In this document: one piece after another, positions 1-11,860 of the stretch | Layout: every line of letters starts with the position of its first letter | Numbering within the stretch: the first letter of the stretch is position 1 | NCBI GenBank assembly: GCA_002197995.1 | Contig: NGZR01000001.1 | Coordinates: forward strand, 9,858,001 to 9,922,000 | DNA length: 64,000 nucleotides | Reading direction: 5' to 3' | Source: Gaeumannomyces sp. JS-464 | Taxonomy: Eukaryota > Ascomycota > Sordariomycetes > Magnaporthales > Magnaporthaceae | Made by a program: the position numbers and the translations under genes | The notes under the pieces: model-generated | Database searches by the model: none | What the model was told of the DNA's origin: nothing | Seen by the model: the letters and a program-made list of their open reading frames with translations, nothing else

Positions 1-441
1 CCGCACCACATCGAGTGGGCTAGTTCCCAGTATTTGGAGGGTAGCAGCTCATGCAGGGCTTGTGCCACCATCACTCTGCCTTGCCACGACCATCTGGTAT
101 ACCCCTCCCGCTGCACGGATACGATGCCAGCCACCAACCCATGCTGTATGCCAGCTTGCCCCGGCCTAGAACGATACCGGCAGATGGTGTGAGTGGCGAG
201 GTTGGTCGGAACGACATGGGCCATCGGCCGGGACTTCGGACCATGGCACCGAAGACAGGGCCGTGCTGTGCCGCTTTCTTTGGGGTCCCTTTAAAGAAGC
301 CTACGCGAGATTTCAGCCCTTCTCTCAGACCCGGCTGCTCTCGAGTGTCGCGAGGATTTGCTGCCCACTCAGCTGGTCTTCTTGTCGGTCGTTCAGCCCA
401 AGTAGATCCTACCGAGCGGCAGTGCTCGGGGTAGCTTCACC
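1..441. other. left-edge sequence without a supported gene
   Basis: Short overlapping reading frames exist here, but none has a fungal domain, signal peptide or convincing splice sites. It may contain the 5' region of the gene that follows. Confidence 0.3.
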
Positions 442-2663
442 ATGCTCTCTGCTAGGAGTCCACTGCATTGGGCGATGGTGCTTGGAGCCGTTGGTTCCGA
501 AGCCGTGAATGGTTCGATACTCCTCGCAGTTACAACGGCACTTCTTTCACCTCTCGACCCCTTGGCAAAGTGGAATAGCTAACAGATACCTGGTCCGCAT
601 CAGTGAGAGATCTCCTCAATGCGACAAGCAACTCGGCGCTGGCACCACTAGGAGCCGCGGCAGCGGCAAAGGGGGCAGCCGATTTTTGCCCGACAGCGTG
701 CTCACTCCAGGACACTGCGCCGTTTGCTTATGCGTGGCGGGAAGCGCCCGTGAAATCCGTCTTCACGGCCGTCAAGGTGCTCACGATAATCGATGCTGGG
801 TCGGGTTCTACCTCGTTGACAACCGTCAGCTCGGCGCCACCCGCAGGCGTCACACGGCCACCGACAAACGAGCAGGGTGCCCAGGTCTACACTGTAAGCG
901 TGGTAAAGGATGGCCAGCCGACAGAGGTCGTAATGTCAGTGCACGGTTCCGTTGTTTGGTTGTTTCTTTGCTTCTCAACGCACCCGGTTCCGGCACCAGA
1001 AAATTTTGCATACCTCAAATCCTCCATGTCCTCCCCACTGACTCCCTACCAGGACCTACCCGACTCCCTATTTGCAATGGCCAGAGAAGTTTGTTTTTGA
1101 CGGCGTCTGGCAAGCCCGTCAGTCGGAGGGAGAGCCAAAATGCGTCACCGCCTCCCCAGGAGGACAAGTCGTTGCCCTCCCGCTGCTCGCCCTCGCAGCC
1201 CCCGCCAACGCCCCGGCCGACAGCGACTTCAAGTATAGGCCATTCCCGCAGGCACTCGACATTGCCGACCCGCAGTACTACAACCGCTACCGCGAGCAGT
1301 TCCCGGATCAGGCCGGCTTCTGGGACTGCGCCGGAGCCAAGAAAGCGCCGCCTGCTGCCCCGGGCGTCGACCTTGGGATTGTTGTGTGGGCCACCGTATC
1401 CGAGGTCGTGACTGTCCCGAAGAGCCAGAGAGTTGACTGTATGTCTGGTCCCTGGCCTCCGTTGATGTATTCGCGGTTGCTGTTCTCCCGATCCAACCGA
1501 AGCTGACCATACCCTCACCAATACAGTGCCCTCATCGACCCCGTCTGGACCGGGCAGACCTCCAGCTGGTGTCCCTAACGGCGGTGGGGCAGCCGGCGAC
1601 GATGACCCAACGTTGATGCCGCCTGCAGACGGTTGTACGAACATCTCCCGGCCCAATTGAAACTGTCACAGACAAGCGGCGTCAGAGGTGCTAACTATAG
1701 CTTCGTCGATAGCCACTACAACGCCGCCTGGATCGACCGACCCTCCGGCGCAGGATTCGACAACGACTGACCCACCTCCTGACACCTCGTCCACGGAAAC
1801 TACGTCAACGACCACAACTTCCTCGGATACGATTACGTCGGATACAACGACCAGCGATACCACGACGCCGACACCTACTGATACCACATCAACGACAACC
1901 TCGCCGACAATCACTTCCACGTCAACCTCGACGACTTCCACTTCCACTTCTTCCACCTCGACTACAACAAGCGGCGGAGGCGGAGGAGGTTCAGGAGGCG
2001 GTGGCGGTGGCGGAGGGTCTGGAGGTGGGGGTGGAGGGGGTGGAGGGGATGGCTCTGGAGGAGGTGGCGGTGGTGGCTCAGGAGGTGGTGGTGGCGGCTC
2101 TGGTAATGGCGCCGGCAATGGCACCAGCAACGGCACCGGTGGTGGGTCAGGAGGCGGCTCAGGAAATAACCAGGATTTCGACGACGACCCGGACGTGATC
2201 CAGGGGATCTTCAACAGCGTCCTCCTGCCTCTCGAGTCTGGTGTGCTCCCCGAGGATATCATCAACTCCCTGCGACAATCAGGTAAGCAATCCTCGATCG
2301 TTGCCCACGGCAATCTGTTCACCTCCGCATGAGCGCAATCATGATGCTAACCGGACTGCTTTTGCGTCTCCTTAAAAAACAGCTCTCGGCGACAGCGTGA
2401 TCACGCTGCCATCCACGACCATCACGCTCCCTCCCCGCAGGACGGAGGCGCAGGCGCTGGTGCTGCCGACGCGAGACGACATCCCACCAACGACCTCGAG
2501 GACGCCCCGCCCGAGGACGACGTCGACGCCAGACTCTACCCGCCCAACCGGCGGTGTTGGACCGCGGCCTCCCTCATCTGGTGGGCCGCCGAGCGCGTCC
2601 GCGCTGGCGATGCCATTGGCAGCCGCAGTGCTCCTCGCGGTCTTCGTATTTTCGATGTGGTAG
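442..2663 (+). CDS. Ser/Thr/Gly-rich secreted, probably GPI-anchored wall protein (multi-exon)
   Basis: No enzyme family is recognised. An ATG at 442 opens a short hydrophobic frame (ILLAVTTALL), but no donor fits in phase, so the 5' end is uncertain. A CTAAC branch point near 579 followed by CAG at 601-603 marks an acceptor. The next exon carries DFCPTACSLQDTAPFAYAW and later YTVSVVKDGQ, the kind of Cys-containing ectodomain seen in fungal surface proteins. Further exons cover about 1075-1440 and 1530-1657. From about 1688 a Thr/Ser/Pro stalk runs into pure Gly/Ser blocks (1976-2165), then DDDPDVIQGIFNSVLLPLE. An intron lies at about 2284-2382. The last exon ends in a hydrophobic tail, ALAMPLAAAVLLAVFVFSMW, immediately before the stop, consistent with a GPI signal or terminal anchor. 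The C-terminal half is much firmer than the N-terminal half. Confidence 0.55.
1976..2165 (+). repeat. GGN-rich coding microsatellite (poly-Gly/Ser)
   Basis: About 190 nt of GGC/GGA/GGT/TCA codons encode Gly blocks of 6-9 residues separated by Ser or Asp, inside the wall-type protein. It acts as a flexible spacer and is likely to vary in length. Confidence 0.8.
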
Positions 2664-3305
2664 ATTGGATGCCATGTTTCTAGGTTAACCAGTCGTTCTG
2701 GGCGGCATAGTTGGGGCTTGAGTAATCTATAATTCTGGGGACAAGCAACAGAGTATCACGAGGCGCTTCGGCTCCATTTAGTGATACAGATGTCTGGACA
2801 AACACACGTAAGGAGACTCGTGACAAATAAATAACACTTCAGGGGTGATACGTCAAAGGAGGAAACGTCGATACTCTCCCGAGCCACATCTGATCGCGTC
2901 GCCTCCGGCCATGGGCGACATCGGCCCTCCCTTGCCCCCTCACCGACAATTATGCCGTCCTCACTTTGTCCCACACATTCATCGCGTCACATAACCTGTC
3001 GCGGCCTGCAGTTACGGTTGGCTGATGGCACTGGTTCTGCCAATGCATGATGACAACATAGATTTGCAATACGCTTCGTGACTGTCATTGGAGAATCCTC
3101 AAATCCCGAGCCCGCATCGATCAGTAAACACACACTTTTCTCTGCGAAAGAACAACCATTATTTTGGATTAATAATAGGGGTCTACCGTTCACCTCGTCA
3201 AAATTAAAGAAGCGGTCTGAGATACTCTGACTTCTAGAAGAAGAGATAAAACCGCGAATCGACCGACAACCAGAGCAACCCAAAAGTCGAATCACATTTC
3301 CGGGT
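2664..3305. other. spacer, nothing specific seen
   Basis: Probably the 3' UTR of the wall-type gene and the promoter of the DUF302-like gene. Frames on either strand lack recognisable domains. Confidence 0.4.
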
Positions 3306-4046
3306 ATGCTTACAACCTTGTGCCCGTCCATACCTACCCAGAAAAGAAGCACAGGAAGGAAGAATAAAAATGAAGTTGACGGCCCTCCTCGTCTCCATGG
3401 CTCTGTCCATGTCCATCTCACCTCCAGCCACCTCTGCCGCGCCGCCACCGGCATCGCCCCTCCACCCCGAGGCCACCCCCACGACAGCGACAGCAGCACC
3501 GCATTCAAGCCCAGAAAAATCACCATCCCCTCGCGCCTCTCCTTCGACGCGACCCGCGCCGCCTGGGAGGCGAGCCTGCCGCCGCTCAACAGGACGTACA
3601 GCGACCTCTTCCGGGCGGGGGACCTGGCCGGCGCCCGCGCCGCGCTCGAGGCCCTGCCGCCGCTGTCGAGCTTCGCGGTCCCGCCGCGCGACTTTGGCGC
3701 CCTGCTGCTGATCACGGGCGCGGCCGCGGGGCAGGGGCCGCCGCGCCGCGCGCTGGGGTACGACGTCGGGAACCCGCTGACGGCGTCGCGGGTCGCGCGG
3801 CATGTCGTGGGCGGCGCGCTGTATGCGCCGTGGCGGGTGCTGCTGCTAGAGGAGGAGGAGGAGGAGGGCGAGGGCGAGGGGCCCTCGCCGGGTGCTGGCC
3901 GTGGAGTCCGGTTCGAGTTTGACGCGCCGACCAGCGTCTGGGGCCAGTTTGGCATGGTCGAGGTAGATACTGTGGCCCGGGAGCTTGAGGGAGCGCTGCA
4001 GCAGGCCATGATGAAAGCGGCGGGGTGGGAGAAGTATCAGTCTTGA
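3306..4046 (+). CDS. DUF302/TT1751-like domain protein
   Basis: The frame ending at 4046 carries the fungal DUF302-like pattern: a beta/alpha start KITIPSRLSFDATRAAWEA, then GYDVGNPLTASRVARHVV, LYAPWRVLLLEE, and VRFEFDAPTSVWGQFGM followed by VARELEGALQQAM. The function of this family is not established; related bacterial proteins have a small alpha/beta fold. A Glu/Gly low-complexity stretch (EEEEEEGEGEG) is inserted between the last two strands. The only upstream in-frame ATG is at 3306, giving a poorly conserved N-terminus. A signal-peptide-like start at 3370 (MKLTALLVSMALSMS) lies in another frame, so the true 5' end could involve it through an intron or a frame error. The family call is fairly sure; the start is not. 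Confidence 0.6.
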   Translation: MLTTLCPSIPTQKRSTGRKNKNEVDGPPRLHGSVHVHLTSSHLCRAATGIAPPPRGHPHDSDSSTAFKPRKITIPSRLSFDATRAAWEASLPPLNRTYSDLFRAGDLAGARAALEALPPLSSFAVPPRDFGALLLITGAAAGQGPPRRALGYDVGNPLTASRVARHVVGGALYAPWRVLLLEEEEEEGEGEGPSPGAGRGVRFEFDAPTSVWGQFGMVEVDTVARELEGALQQAMMKAAGWEKYQS

Positions 4047-4129
4047 AGCGTAGGGGGATTACAATAGCGCTTGGCAGAGAGAATCTCCGATACTGTCCAC
4101 GTCTTATAGAACCGACCAGCGCACGGAGG

Positions 4130-5932
4130 CTACCACCATACGGATTTGGGAAGAAAAATCGCCTCGCAACCTGGACGAACGCTCCTGAACAGGTGCAGCA
4201 CCTCGCTTGATGGCCGCCAGTCGCCTACTTTGAAGAACACGCGTGGACAGGAAGACGGGACCGGGGTGCACTCATCCCATGAGCACGGCATGTCCGGCGC
4301 AATGTAATGCACGGCCCAGTCCTCGCCCCACGGGAGAGCCGGGCTCGGCTCGGCTCTCTCCAGGCTGTCCATGCGCGCAAGACACTTTGCGAACGACGCC
4401 AGCAGCGGGTTCAGGAGGTTGTCGCTGGGGACTGTGCGGCGCCCATAGTCGTCGTCGCAGACCCCGGCTCGGGTGCGCGGCGATCGTGCCCCTGGATAAT
4501 TCGGGTCGAAGGCGGGAGAATCCTCCGTGTTGATGGGGTCGCGGCCATCCGCGGGCTCCCCGCCGCCGTCGTCGCCGCCTTCTCCTCCACTTCCTCCGTG
4601 ACGCGATGGCACTTGAGCATGCTCGTTCTCGGGCCTTCTAGAGGGCGGAACTGGTGGCTGGTCCAATAATTCCCACCGCTCGTACCCTGGGGGTCTAGGG
4701 CCGATGCTGCCCACGGGCAGCGGCCTGTTAGATGGTTTGTAGGAGTCGGGATCAAAACCGTCTGGCGTCTTCCAGTTGAAGTACCAGCGGCCTGACGGAC
4801 TAGCGGCGCCAAAGAGGATCTTGAGGTCGCGAACCGCTCCATGAGGGCGGGTCCGGCTTGTGGTCTCCCCGATCCACGATCGTGGTCGTGGTGGTCGTGG
4901 TGGTCGTGGCAGTGGCCGCTGTCGTTGTTGGCCAAAAGAGTTGCGGATCGACACGGCCACAGTATACGAACATGTCGATCTTTGAGCGTGCGACAAAGTT
5001 ATGAACCGCGGCGCACAATTCGTCTACGCCCGTGCCGTCGGTGGTGTCCAGCAGCTTTTCGTTGTGGTACTGGCGCGGCCCGCCCTCATGGACGGTCAAG
5101 AACTCGACCGGCGCCCGCAGGCCTCGGCAGGCATTCGGAGCATCGCAGAACTCGCGACGGATCTTGCGCCGGAGCGAGTGGTACATGGGGTCGACCTCGC
5201 CATAGGTCCAGCGAACTCTCCGCAAGCGCGGAAACATGTTGGTGAGGTAGACCGGGGCAGCTGGGTGGAACTGCCGTTGGCCGTTCCGGCCGGCATTTCC
5301 CCGAACTATGAGCTCGCCCACGCAGGGGACCTCGAGAGCCGGTAGGCCGTCAAGGCGCGCACGTAGGACAGGCTGTGTCGCTTGGCGAGGTCTCCGGGAC
5401 GAGGCTCCTGCCAGGCCCCTCCCTGTAGCGGGCCCTCCACGCCTCTTATGCCACTCTCCAAGTCGATGAGGGAGTAGAGGCACATGTCGAGCTCTAAGCC
5501 TTTCTCGTTAGCCGGGCGTGGCTCCCACAGGGATAGGAAGCGAAGCAGAGCCGCCAGGGCGAAGGTGGCCGCGGCGTCGTTGGCGGCGCGGTGCGAGGAG
5601 GTCTCATAAAACAGATGACGCTCGTCATCGCCCAGCGAAGGAACCTCGATGCCGAAGCTCAGGTACTCGAGCGCCGCGCGCCGGTGGGCGGCGCGCTCGC
5701 CCGACATGACGGCTTCGAACTCGGCGAGCTCCGTACTTTCGATGCTGATCCCGGAGAACGTGAGGATCTCGATAGTGCGCTGCCATTTCCGGGATACACA
5801 GGCGATGTTGGTGTGAAGTGAGGCATCTTCTCGCGCGTATTGGGCATCTGACGACCGCCGCCTGTCCCGGGGGTCGGGAAGGTAGGAAACAATCTGGCTT
5901 AAAATCTCAGCAGGTAATCTGTCCATTATCAA
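4130..5932 (-). CDS. F-box domain protein (frame interrupted)
   Basis: The N-terminus MIMDRLPAEILSQIVSYL is a canonical F-box. The continuation (ACVSRKWQRTIEI, LPALEVPCVGELIV, MFPRLRRVRWTYGEVDP, SGRWYFNWKTPDG) matches fungal F-box proteins that act as substrate receptors of SCF ubiquitin ligases. Three frames must be joined. The first change is near 5354 (SYVRA to LDGLPALEVP) and is explained by one missing C (G on the + strand). The second lies between about 4960 and 4830, where a Thr repeat encoded by a hexanucleotide microsatellite ends and RDLKILFGAASPSGRWYF begins; this could be an intron or an indel. The C-terminus ends with a tryptophan-rich segment. It is a pseudogene or, more likely, a gene with assembly indels. 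Confidence 0.65.
4881..4909 (+). repeat. CGTGGT hexanucleotide microsatellite
   Basis: About five near-perfect CGTGGT units. On the minus strand they encode poly-Thr in the F-box protein, next to a frame discontinuity. Confidence 0.8.
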
Positions 5933-6716
5933 GTCGTACGGCTACCCGGTACGACCTGGGCTTTGGATTTCGTAAAAGGCTGGCTGGGGATAGCAAATTC
6001 AGGATCCCGAAACCCCACGTCGTTTTTGCGGTGTGCAAGGTCACTGGTTGAAAGTTATCGCGAGAGGTGTCCCTTCGTAAAGAGGAAAATTCTCATGCAT
6101 CTGTCGGAGAGAGGAGGTATGTATACCCATAAACCAAAGCGCAGATGACGGCATACCTTGCGTGATGCGTACCCACATGTGCGTAGTGTCTGATTTTAGA
6201 TATAAGTGGGTGAAAGAAGAAATACGGATCCGGGCCAGTTGAGCTGTATAATTGGCTGGGCGCTCTCAACGTTTAAGTCATAGGCGGACTGACTTTTGCC
6301 GTGATGCGCATGCTGTTGGGGAGGCTGAAGCCTCTTGAGTTACTTTCTCCGCCAGAGTGGTGATAGCCCGCACAGCAACGCGTCGGCCGGCCGGCCACCA
6401 CACGCTGCTCAGACCTATTGAGCCATGACTGTCAGCCACCGGTCCGTGTCCGTGCCTTGCCAATGGGCTGGCCACCAAACACAGCGAGCTCCTGGGGCCG
6501 GACGGAGCCGGCAAGGTAAAGCAAGACGATGGTGCGTACTTAGGTTTGCGGGGAACAGTCCACGTAGGCGTACCTAGGGTATCTATTCTCTACTTATGCA
6601 GTTTGATCTATCGAGGTAATCTAAAACAGTGACCTGGAGAATAACAAGCGCTGGGCTCATGATCTCATAACGAAAAAGCATCCTACCGCAAGCATCCGCG
6701 GAGAGGGCGAGTGGTA
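5933..6716. other. spacer between F-box gene promoter and DUG2 3' end
   Basis: About 780 nt without a supported gene. It probably holds the upstream region of the F-box gene (reading left) and the 3' UTR of DUG2. Confidence 0.4.
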
Positions 6717-9568
6717 TCACAGGCTCCGGAACACCTCACCAAAGATCTCCCTGCTCTTGAGCAGATTCAGCACCCGCAGCCGCTCGTTGAACAGGTGGGC
6801 GCCGTCGCTAGCCTGGCCGCACGGGAGGTGGGCGGCGGGGGCCCCGAACTCCTTCTCCAGAAACCTAATAGCTGGGATGGACCCACCCTCCCGGATGTAT
6901 AGTGGCTTCTTGCTCTTGGATGGCTGTTGCTCGGCCGCCTTGGGAGGGGCTTCCTGGCTCTCCTCTGGCTGCTGCTGCTGCTGCTGATCCTCGCTGCCCG
7001 CCTCGGCCGCGCCATTCTCCCTCTTGCTCTCGTCCCCGTCCTCGCTCGACGCGTCTAGTCCCCAGGCCTGGACCACGGCGCGCTCCAGGGTGCGGAAGAT
7101 CTCGTTCGCGGGGTCGCCCAGCCATGGCTCGGCCTGGTTGTCGATGCGGATGCTGAGCGCGTTGTCGCTCTCGCTGGCCTTGAACTCGCCCTCGAGGAAC
7201 TGCCTGAGCGCCGCCGTGACGGCGTCCACCTCCTGCCCGGGCACGAGCCTGAGCGAGATGTTGGCGCTCGCGTGGCTGCTGACCAGGCTGCCGTCCGGGC
7301 CCGACACCTTGTAGCGGTGAATGGTGAGGTTGGGCTCGCGCAACGCGCCATCAGGCTGCGCTTGAGCTGCTCGGGCGGGCCGTTCTCGGGGCTGCGCCGC
7401 ATCAGGATCGCCGCAATGGCGTCATAGCGCCTCTCCTCATCGGCAGAGAGCGGCAGGATGCCCTCGTAGAAGCCTGGGATGGCCACGCGGTTGCCGGGTC
7501 CCTTGAGCTTTCCAAGAAGCAGAGTGAGGTCCGAGAGCGGCTCCGCCATCATGTAGGAGCCGTCTACGCCCGAGTGCAGGTCCGGGTGGCGCGAGTCCAC
7601 GCATACGGTGGCGTGGAGTACACCGCGGAGGCCGTACGTAAGGCAGGGGGTCTCGTCGTCGAGCCAGTAGCTGTTGGCCAGTAGGATGTAGTCTACGTTG
7701 CCAATCAGGTCCTTGTGTCTCCTGACCGTCTCCTTGAAGCTTCGCGACCCAGACTCCTCCTCGCCTTCGATGAGAAAGACCACGTCCGACTGCAGCTGCT
7801 TCGCTTGCATAAGGTCTGTTATAGCGTACAACGCGGCAATTATGGGGCCTTTGTTGTCCGACACGCCGCGCCCGTACAGGTAGCCGTTGGTTCCTGTTAG
7901 GGTGAAAGGGTCGCTGGTCCACTTGCCCTCGTTGGCGTCGGCCGGGACCACGTCGTAATGGCCGTAGAAAAGGATCCTTTTGCGCTCCTCGGCAGGCTCG
8001 AGGTGGCCCGAAAACTTGGCGTACACCACCGGATTGTGCAGTTTGTCATCGCTAGAGAGCATCTCGACCTCGGCTCCCAGCCGCTTGAACAGGGAGCAGA
8101 GGAAGGTAGCGCCTCTACGGCAGTCCTCAGCGTACTCCGGCCGAGACGAGATGGTTTTGAACGACACGAACTGCTGGAGTGACTTGAACATGATGTCCTT
8201 GGTCTCGGGGGCAGCATCTTCTGCGCCATTTGCAGCGTCGTCGTTCACCCGCCATACGCAAACAGTATCGTCGTTGGCACCTGTTATGAAAAAACGCTCG
8301 CCCTTGTACGAGGTAACGGCAGACGATAGGATTTTGCCGTCGTGAGCAGACCAGCGGCTAAGACACTGGTACTTCTGGTTGATCGTGTCTGGGCCGGACG
8401 AGCTGTCATGAACAGTGGTGTGTTTCTGAGTATCTGAGTGTCAGCAGGGAAGCTCGCGATGCTGGAGGAAAACCGATGAACTCACTGTTGCCGAGCCGTT
8501 AGCTGCCGCGCTCCACAAGAACCCCCACTGCAACTGCAGCGTCATGACATCTGCCCGGTGCGCCTTGATGACACGCAGCTTCTGTTTCGTGTCCAGGTCC
8601 CAGAGCTCGATGACGCCGTTAATCCTGCCGCTATAGAGGAAGGACCCGTCAACGGCCAGAGACAGGACCGAGTCGCCCTCGTCGATGCCCAACACCATGA
8701 TCTCCTGGATCCCTGATGATGCGCGCTCCTCGGATCCGTTAGCTGCTGCCTCCCGGAGCGGAAGCCGCCAAAGCTTGATGGTGCCGTCGCCACCCCCAGA
8801 AATCAGCACGTCCTCGTCGGGCTCCACGCGGACGGTGGGCGCCCTCGCCATCAGCATGCAGTAGATGTAGCCATAGTGTGCAAACTCGTGCATCGACTCC
8901 TCGTCGATCTCGAGCACCGTCTGGGCGCGGGGGATCTGGCCCCACCGCTGGTCGCTCCGGCGCGGTGTGCTAGAGCCGCCGACGGCCTTGGAGTCGAAAA
9001 AGCGGTGGTAGCGGCGGTCGGGATGTTTGGAGGAGTCGTGCAGCGCGCGGGCGGCGGGGTCGTGTAGGCTGACCCACTGGATGGTGGTGTTCTGGGCGCC
9101 CATGTAGACGGTGTCGTTCTGCGAGGAGTACGCGACGCTGAAGACGTCGCCGACATCGTGGGGGCTGTAGATCTCGTACAGGCGCTTGAGGGTGCGGGGG
9201 CACCAGACGCTGATTATGGCATCGCCGGCGGAGGAGAAGAGCAGGGCTTGTGGTTTTTCCGGAGCAGCGGCTTCTGCTGTCGGCGAGGATGGGGGCTCGG
9301 CGCAAGCGGCGGCGGCGGACGCGTTGGAAGTTGTCGAGAGGGTCAGGCAGAGCACGCTGCGCTTGTGGGCCTGTATCCTGTGGACCAGCTGGAAGGTGTC
9401 GAGCGACCAGGCCAGGATCTCGCCATCGTGGGTTCCGGCAAAGATGAACTCGTTGTCGACGGCAATGGCAAGGACGGAGCTGTCGTGCTTGAGCTGGTGA
9501 ATGCGCTCGGGGGCTGGAAGATGTTCTTTGGCGTCGCGTGCTGACGCGTGGCTCGTCGTCGGTGGCAT
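6717..9568 (-). CDS. DUG2: Glutathione degradosome subunit Dug2: WD40 plus M20 metallopeptidase
   Basis: In yeast Dug2 works with Dug3 and Dug1 in gamma-glutamyl-transpeptidase-independent glutathione degradation in the cytosol. Exon 1 (9568-8486) begins MPPTTSHASARDAKE and encodes WD40 repeats (GTHDGEILAWS, SAGDAIISVWCP, GGGDGTIKLWRL, GRINGVIELWDL). The intron is 8485-8426 (GTGAGT, CTGAC, CAG). Exon 2 completes a last repeat (GANDDTVCVWRV) and then gives the M20 domain: metal ligands in FYGHYDVVP and YGRGVSDNKGP, the EGEEESGS glutamates, and HPDLHSG. Near 7341 one G is missing: the frame reads MARC... where MARWREPNLTIHRY is expected. With that base the spliced length is 2793 nt (930 aa). 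An acidic/Gln-rich insert (about residues 815-865) precedes the C-terminal IREGGSIPAIRFLEKEFG. Confidence 0.9.
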
Positions 9569-9835
9569 TACGGCGTCGGCTGGGGAGTTGACGGCGCAAC
9601 TATTAGCAATGCTGGTTCGCTCTACAACGAATACATGGAGTGTTTGATCCCGAAAAGAGTAGTTGTTATGGAATTGTTTGTCGAGGTATGAAGTTTGGTG
9701 GATTCATGGCGGCCGGTATTGCCTGCAGGGACAGCTGCCGCTGGAATGGGTAGCTCCATCGCATGAAGGGAGCCGCCTTGACTGCGGAGGGGCGATTCGC
9801 TCGCGCCTCCAAACTGTGCCCCGTATCAATCGAGC

Positions 9836-10326
9836 TCAATTGCCACGTGCTTCAGGGGCGTGGCGAGCCATTTTCAGGGACCTCCCCACTTGCACGGGCG
9901 GGCGTGACGTTTGGCTTGTCCCATCCCCAACTCGAGGCTCTGCGCAGAGTCATGACTTGCACCCGGACAGTCGCTGTGCGGAGCTTAGTGGTGCTTACCT
10001 GAACCGGCGGCCTGGCGGGCCACGCCGTTGGCAGAGCCATTGCTGGCCGTTTTGAGCTTGGCGTGCTTGTAGACTTCGTCGTCTCGAATCTTGCGACAGC
10101 CGCGGCAGCCCGAATCGCTCTCCTCCTCGCGGTTGCGGTCGATGACGGCGGCGGGGCCGTGCTGCGCTGTGGCCACGGCCATTTCGCGGATGCTGTTCGT
10201 GTCGGATGCGAGCGAGCTTCTACGGCCTCCTTCCAGTCTCCAGACGAAGTCCTTGGGACACCGCTGGGGACGGACCGCAACCGGCTTTTGTAGAGGACCC
10301 GCAGGTCCGTTTACCGGAGCTGTCAT
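9836..10326 (-). CDS. Small conserved-looking protein of unknown function
   Basis: Not recognised. The ATG at 10326 opens a frame MTAPVNGPAGPLQKPVAV, then DFVWRLEGGRRSSLASDTNS and a Cys-bearing charged stretch GCRGCRKIRDDEVYKHAK. A strong donor (GTAAGC) at 9998 and an acceptor (GCGCAG) ending at 9940 define a 59-nt intron. Exon 2 (9939-9836) continues in phase to a TGA, giving 143 aa. The exact phase match of donor, acceptor and stop is the main support. It is divergent with the DUF-like spacer upstream and lies just upstream of the DUG2 start, with 267 nt between. Confidence 0.5.
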
Positions 10327-11860
10327 CTTAGTGATGGTGGTGGTGGCCGAAGCGGCAGTGTCGCAGCGCCTCCCTGCCACTGGCGGATGATGCGAGAGCA
10401 GGGAGTGTGGCATCATAGCCAGCACCACACGGCTCGTACTCCCGCCCCGTCTCGAACCCTTCGTGGCGGAAAGCAACGACTGCTTGTTGAATGACTGGTT
10501 GATGTCGGGGTATTGCTGTTACCGAACCAACCAAAGAGATTGGCGATTCTCACCGCTAGAACAGAGCAGCGAAGTCGGTCAGATGCACACGTAAGGGCAG
10601 GAGGCTGCTGGTGTATAAGGCAGGTATGAACGCAGATGCACACGAAGCCCGCGGGCAGGTGCAACAACTTCTTTTCCCGTGTGAGTAGGGCAAAGGTAGA
10701 GCCCGGCGTCGACGTTGCGCCAATTCCGATCTATCGATATTTCATGTCCTCCCAGACCCCCAAACTGTTTCTCCTAGGTCGGGCCAGTGGCACGCTTGCG
10801 TGCTTTTGTATCGCCGCCACTCCCCCGGGAGCCCAAGAGCTGCAGGCAGCGCAAGGCCCAACCAACAGACCAAGACTACGGATGCGATGTGCCAGTCCTG
10901 ACCCATCAAGCGCCAAGATATGATACGCAGCGCCAAATTGCTGCCCGCGTCCCCTGGCCCCTATCTTCCCGCGACTAGAGCACAGTTGCTCGCCAGTAGC
11001 GTTGAGCAGCGGACGCCTCCCGGGGACTGGCGTCCGACTTTGGGGGTGCGCGGGCATGGTCAGCTGTTCCATTCCACGGCACTAGGTGACACCGGGCACC
11101 TCCTCCTGCGGCTTCACCAAATCAGAGCGGCTGTTCCTGGGAGTAGTGCAACACTGCGCCGTGGGCAACCCGGGCGGTGGGCGGCTTTGCGTGGCCGTCG
11201 ATCTCTTGAATGCTGCAAGCACAACGAGATTTGCGCCGCGCAGTGCACATAGGTCCACAGAGCAGGGTCAAGTTCAGGGGCGCATTGGCAAGAACGCCGA
11301 CAGCCGCGGGAAGCTTTGCCGGGCAGATCTCGTGACCTCAAATCCAGGCGAGGCAGTAGCTCCTTCAATCGATGACTACCTACAGATGTGCTGCTGGTGA
11401 TACCTACCTAGGTACCTTAGGTAGTCTCCAAGCCGGGCCAAGAGTAATCCCTATTCTCGCATGTTTTTTGCAGCTGAAAAGCTGACTTCCAGTGATCACC
11501 AACGAGTGGGATGTGGACTGGCGCTCGGACCACCAATGACGGTGAACCTTGGGCTCGACCACATCCTATTTGCGGAGTCTCCCGAAAAAGTCCCCACATC
11601 CTCGTCGCCGAAGCTGCATTTTTTTTTCTCTGCCAAAGCCAAACCGACAACCCCATCATCGTCACCACCGCGGCACCCTTCACCCGAGGCACGCTCCGCC
11701 GACGACATAACGACAGCAATTCGCGTCGCGAAAGGACCACCGCTCCGACTAGACGGCGCAACAGTCAGGACGCATCCTCCTTGACAGCCTGTCTGGCCAC
11801 AATCGACACCCCTCAACAGTCGACCGCATAATCCTCACTCTCCCCGCAACCCCCAGCATA
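10327..11860. other. spacer upstream of TIM17
   Basis: About 1.5 kb with no supported gene. The last 150 nt before the TIM17 start are C-rich and contain AACCCCCAGCATA-type promoter/leader sequence. Confidence 0.45.

Noticed and set aside
3370..3711. Signal-peptide-like frame MKLTALLVSMALSMS
   Set aside because: Downstream it becomes Arg/Pro/Ser-rich shadow of the DUF302-like frame; kept only as a possible alternative 5' end.
4881..4909. Hexanucleotide array considered as a CRISPR-like repeat
   Set aside because: Simple microsatellite without spacers, inside a coding region of a eukaryote.
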